Origin: HGM04593 sp964485215
GTDB taxonomy: Bacteria; Bacteroidota; Bacteroidia; Bacteroidales; Bacteroidaceae
Assembly: GCA_964485215.1 (NCBI GenBank)
Contig: CAZAIM010000007.1
Span: 1 to 32,615, forward strand
Direction of reading: 5' to 3'
DNA: 32,615 nucleotides
The position numbers and the translations under genes were made by a program. Positions 31,328-32,615 of the stretch are shown in pieces. The first letter of the stretch is position 1, and each line of letters starts with the position of its first letter. The notes beneath the pieces were generated by a model. The model saw only the letters and a list, made by a program, of their open reading frames with translations. It was not told where the DNA came from and did not search any database.

Positions 31328-32494
31328 TCAGAGCTTGTCTATGGCTTTCTGTACTATTGTCCATACACCCTTCTTTTCAAAATGTATTGCTTTGCCAATC
31401 TTCTTGAGGAATGTCAGGAAGCGACCCTGTTTCTCAATCTGTCTGTTTGCAAACCAATAGAAAAAGAATGTGACCAGGATGCTGATTCCGATTACAATGT
31501 ACAGCTGTGCATCAATTGATGCTCCTAACTTGTATGATAGGAACCAGGAAACAACAACAAGGAAGTTTATTGACAGAATTGAAATGGTTGTTCCAATGTG
31601 CGAGAATCCTAATTCTATGAACAGGTGGTGCAGGTGTGTCTTGTCGGGGCTGAATGGCGATTTCTTGTTCAGGATTCGTGTGGCCATAACCCTCAGTGTG
31701 TCAAAGATAGGTATTGAAAGAACCGATAGGGTGAACGGTATGAGTCCCAGGCCTTCGGCCGCAAATTTTGAGCACTCCGACTCTACTTTCAGTATGCTTA
31801 TTACAAACATCGACATCATCGTTCCTATGACAAGCGTACCGCCATCGCCAATGAACATTTTTGTCTTGTTGCCGAATACGTTGTGCAGAAAGAACGGGAC
31901 AATAGCTCCGGCTGCCGATATTGCAATTGTTGTCATAATGGTGTTACCCGACATATGGAAGATTGTTGCAAACAGCACCGATGCCATGAAACAGAAACCC
32001 GAAGAGAGACCGTTTACACCGTCAATAAGGTTTATGGCATTAATTATTCCTACTGCCGCAAATACCGTAAGCGGGCACGATAGCCATAGAGGGATTTCGT
32101 TGATACCCCACAGCCCCCAGAAACAGTCTATTGAAGCTCTGTTGACATACATCATCCATCCTACTACAAGAATTTCTATCAGCAGCCTGACTGTGGGCGA
32201 GAGGTCGAGAATGTCGTCCATGGTGCCAATGTACAGCATAATCATCATTGCTGCGATGAGCATGAACACATTAGGCTGGCTGAACATGGTCTGTGAACTG
32301 CAAATGCCGATTACCAGTCCGAAGAAAACTGCCATTCCACCCAGAACAGGTATCGGATTACGCTGCAGCTTGCGGGCATCGGGGTTGTCGACAATGTTCT
32401 TCATTATTGCAATCTTCAGGATTTTTGGGTGAATCCATAGCGTTCCCAGGAATGCTAACAATGCCGGCAATATTATTTGAAGAGTATCGAGCAT
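31328..32494 (-). CDS. WecA/MraY-family undecaprenyl-phosphate glycosyl-1-phosphate transferase
   Basis: A 388-residue polytopic membrane enzyme that transfers a sugar-1-phosphate (probably GlcNAc-1-P or a related N-acetylhexosamine) from a UDP-sugar to undecaprenyl phosphate, the first step of O-antigen, capsule or glycan synthesis. Motifs: TMDDILDLSP (catalytic Asp pair at 93-94), INLIDGVNGL (154-163), MFIGDGGTLVIG (213-224) and DKTHLHHLFIELG (284-296). The HxHH form supports the WecA/RgpG/TagO branch over MraY. The ATG at 32494 gives the usual short N-terminus; a frame to 32554 starts with residues unlike the family. About ten hydrophobic helices and a basic C-terminal tail are present. 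Confidence 0.93.
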   Translation of the reverse strand: MLDTLQIILPALLAFLGTLWIHPKILKIAIMKNIVDNPDARKLQRNPIPVLGGMAVFFGLVIGICSSQTMFSQPNVFMLIAAMMIMLYIGTMDDILDLSPTVRLLIEILVVGWMMYVNRASIDCFWGLWGINEIPLWLSCPLTVFAAVGIINAINLIDGVNGLSSGFCFMASVLFATIFHMSGNTIMTTIAISAAGAIVPFFLHNVFGNKTKMFIGDGGTLVIGTMMSMFVISILKVESECSKFAAEGLGLIPFTLSVLSIPIFDTLRVMATRILNKKSPFSPDKTHLHHLFIELGFSHIGTTISILSINFLVVVSWFLSYKLGASIDAQLYIVIGISILVTFFFYWFANRQIEKQGRFLTFLKKIGKAIHFEKKGVWTIVQKAIDKL

Positions 32495-32526
32495 GGTGTC
32501 GTTTTTTTTGTGTTTATATGTGTACC

Positions 32527-32578
32527 TGTCATTTCGTATGACATTTACAAACAATTACAAATCATTAGTGTCCACTAA
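32527..32578. other. Paired inverted repeats upstream of the WecA-like gene
   Basis: TGTCAT/ATGACA (32527-32532 with 32538-32543, 5-nt loop) and TTAGTG/CACTAA (32565-32570 with 32573-32578, 2-nt spacer) are two short dyads in the leader region of the WecA-like gene, close to the window end. They may be operators, leader RNA structure or the end of an insertion element continuing outside the window. Confidence 0.35.
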
Positions 32579-32615
32579 AAAATCGAAATAGTTCTTTGAA
32601 ATGATTGATATTTAA

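Noticed and set aside
31470..32432. 320-codon plus-strand frame opposite the WecA-like gene
   Set aside because: It lies entirely antisense to a clear polytopic transferase with all catalytic motifs; the translation is rich in Ser/Ile/Thr/Met with no family resemblance.
1..32615. CRISPR arrays, riboswitches, rRNA, prophage or transposase genes
   Set aside because: None was found on reading both strands; the only RNA gene I can support is tRNA-Arg.

Overview
The window comes from a member of the order Bacteroidales, probably near Bacteroidaceae or Prevotellaceae. Three things support this. There are many Bacteroidetes-restricted families: DUF4834, DUF5723, DUF5103 (type IX secretion plug-like), a Bacteroidetes-type LptD and a TPR lipoprotein with a C-terminal HTH. 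The dnaE / psd / pssA / DUF4834 neighbourhood resembles that order. Many genes are preceded by the Bacteroidetes sigma-ABfr promoter (-33 TTTG-like, 19-21 nt, -7 TAnnTTTG). Most of the window is ordinary chromosomal housekeeping DNA. I see no transposase, phage gene or CRISPR array.

Layout. 1-2352 (-) is the N-terminal 784 codons of dnaE, cut by the window edge. 2708-4636 (+) holds psd and pssA, the two steps of phosphatidylethanolamine synthesis, followed by a DUF4834 protein. 4783-8071 (+) is an unrecognised lipoprotein plus a DUF5723 outer-membrane protein. 8146-8830 (-) is tadA behind a small ribbon-helix-helix-like protein. 9001-10479 (+) is a tight run of a UPF0102 nuclease-like protein, a YjbR-fold protein and birA. 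10536-12083 (-) is a membrane-spanning TPR/HTH regulator candidate, divergent from a lipoprotein serpin (12422-13684, +). A small membrane protein (-) and pyrH (+) follow.

15144-19756 (-) is the most interesting block: five closely spaced or overlapping genes behind one promoter. They encode a VTC-type polyphosphate polymerase, a DUF4956 membrane protein, a DUF2490 beta-barrel, a small secreted protein with a T9SS-like C-terminal domain, and a secreted Cthe_2159-type beta-helix carbohydrate-binding protein. One gene product is predicted for each layer: cytoplasm, inner membrane, outer membrane and surface. I propose, as inference, that it makes and exports or displays an anionic polymer.

19961-23356 (+) holds an HD-domain protein and lptD. 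23405-25111 (-) is asnA followed by ung. A tRNA-Arg(CCG) at 25311 precedes an LpxL-type acyltransferase (+). Then come proS (-, archaeal/eukaryotic type), an OmpA-family lipoprotein (+), a DUF1460 amidase-like protein (-), a DUF5103 plug-like protein (+) and a WecA/MraY-type glycosyl-1-phosphate transferase (-). Envelope biogenesis (lptD, acyltransferase, psd/pssA, OmpA, DUF1460, WecA-like) is heavily represented.

Non-coding structure. Several convergent gene pairs are separated by strong perfect hairpins (up to 27 bp). A short dispersed repeat with core AGAARCTGTTTGAATTTCT occurs at least seven times. Three copies begin exactly on the stop codon of the upstream gene.
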